The notes beneath the pieces are model-generated. The model ran no database searches, was not told where the DNA came from, and worked only from the letters and a program-made list of their open reading frames with translations. A stretch of 14,809 bases of DNA from Bacillota bacterium (GTDB taxonomy: Bacteria > Bacillota > Limnochordia > Darwinibacteriales > Darwinibacteriaceae). Shown here one piece after another: positions 14,569 to 14,809 of this stretch. Numbering within the stretch: position 1 is the first letter of the stretch; every line of letters begins with the position of its first letter. A program made the position numbers and the translations under genes. The stretch spans positions 1 to 14,809 of the forward strand of contig JAAYSR010000007.1 of the NCBI GenBank assembly GCA_012518325.1, read 5' to 3'.

Positions 14569-14675
14569 CTAAAACTCTCTTCTGCGGTAGAAATGAAGAG
14601 ACAGCCCAAATGATATTGCTGTTGCCAAAAGCACCCCAGCTGCAACATGAACTCCTTAAGGAGGAGGCTGCTCAT
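14569..14675 (-). pseudogene. Remnant of a second ABC-2 permease (large internal deletion)
   Basis: The start of a permease gene overlaps the ABC ATPase stop as ATGA (ATG at 14675) and reads MSSLLLKEFMLQ, parallel to LILKDLMLQ in the intact neighbour. Directly after, in another frame, comes the end of a permease: VLLATAISFGLSLHFYRRREF and a TAG at 14569-14571, parallel to IVLISFLLSLKLYERREF. Both ends of the gene are thus present within 107 bases, but the roughly 200 central codons are missing and the frame is shifted. If translated from 14675, the frame would run 44 codons to 14541, into the next gene, giving a meaningless protein. The break is near 14640-14648. Confidence 0.75.
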
Positions 14676-14809
14676 ACAGCCCTTCCCCTTGTACAGTAGA
14701 GCATTATGTCCTCCAATGTCGGCCTTTCCAGCACTGCATTTCCGTTGAGCATCGCCTGTACAGCGCCCTTGTCATTCACCAGCCCTTCAAAGCCGAACTG
14801 GCTCTCCCT
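14672..14809 (-). CDS. ABC transporter ATP-binding protein, C-terminal fragment (runs off window)
   Basis: The last 45 codons of a protein whose remainder lies beyond the window. It reads GLVNDKGAVQAML and then RPTLEDIMLYCTRGRAV before a TGA. The TLEDIMLYxTRG ending is typical of ABC-2-type exporter ATPases, after the nucleotide-binding core; Walker and signature motifs are outside the window. The TGA overlaps the ATG of the permease remnant by four bases (ATGA), the usual translational coupling of ATPase and permease. Too little is visible to name the exporter. Confidence 0.7.
   Translation of the reverse strand, partial: RESQFGFEGLVNDKGAVQAMLNGNAVLERPTLEDIMLYCTRGRAV

Noticed and set aside
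14541..14675. A 44-codon frame starting at the ATGA overlap, as a small real gene
   Set aside because: Only its first twelve codons look like a permease. The rest reads out of frame through the remains of the permease end, so a pseudogene explains it better.

Overview
This is ordinary bacterial chromosome, densely coded on both strands, with G+C a little above half by eye. Strong AGGAGG-type ribosome sites, frequent TTG/GTG starts, a lipoprotein M23 peptidase, MurB, CutC, a YqjM-type ene-reductase and a yybP-ykoY riboswitch point to a Gram-positive Bacillota (Clostridia/Limnochordia-like). The exact lineage cannot be fixed from the sequence. I see no tRNA, rRNA, CRISPR array, insertion sequence or phage gene, and no gene-free stretch longer than about 300 bases.

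Layout. 1-1899 (minus): a cut-off PfkB-family sugar kinase, two GNAT acetyltransferases and a flavin-binding split-barrel (PPOX) protein lacking its C-terminal third. 1900-2485: a near-consensus promoter with a palindrome over its -35 box drives a zinc nucleoside deaminase. 2489-3782 (minus): a VOC/glyoxalase-fold protein and a secreted protein with an LPP20-like C-terminal domain. 3873-5414 (plus): an M23 lipoprotein and murB, both cell-wall genes, ending in a terminator. 5424-6419 (minus): a GDT1/UPF0016 cation exporter with an unusual four-cysteine C-terminal extension. 6536-9945 (plus): a 69-residue unknown protein, a hairpin, then a tight row of cutC, a putative 10-TM heavy-metal/manganese exporter, ogt and an AlkA-type glycosylase, closed by a strong terminator. 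9985-10986 (minus): ene-reductase. 11096-13843 (minus): a P-type cation ATPase behind a manganese-type riboswitch with its own promoter and terminator switch. 13897-14809 (minus): an ABC exporter locus with an intact permease, the collapsed remnant of a second permease, and the C-terminus of the ATPase.

Main theme: divalent-cation export. Within about 8 kb there are three exporters of unrelated families (GDT1, ArsP_2-like 10-TM, P-type ATPase), with a manganese-sensing leader on one of them and a CutC partner translationally coupled to another. The alkylation-repair pair ogt-alkA sits in the same row as the CutC/exporter genes. The most solid new observation is the riboswitch, whose helices and terminator can be traced base by base. 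The clearest signs of decay are the permease remnant and the shortened PPOX gene.
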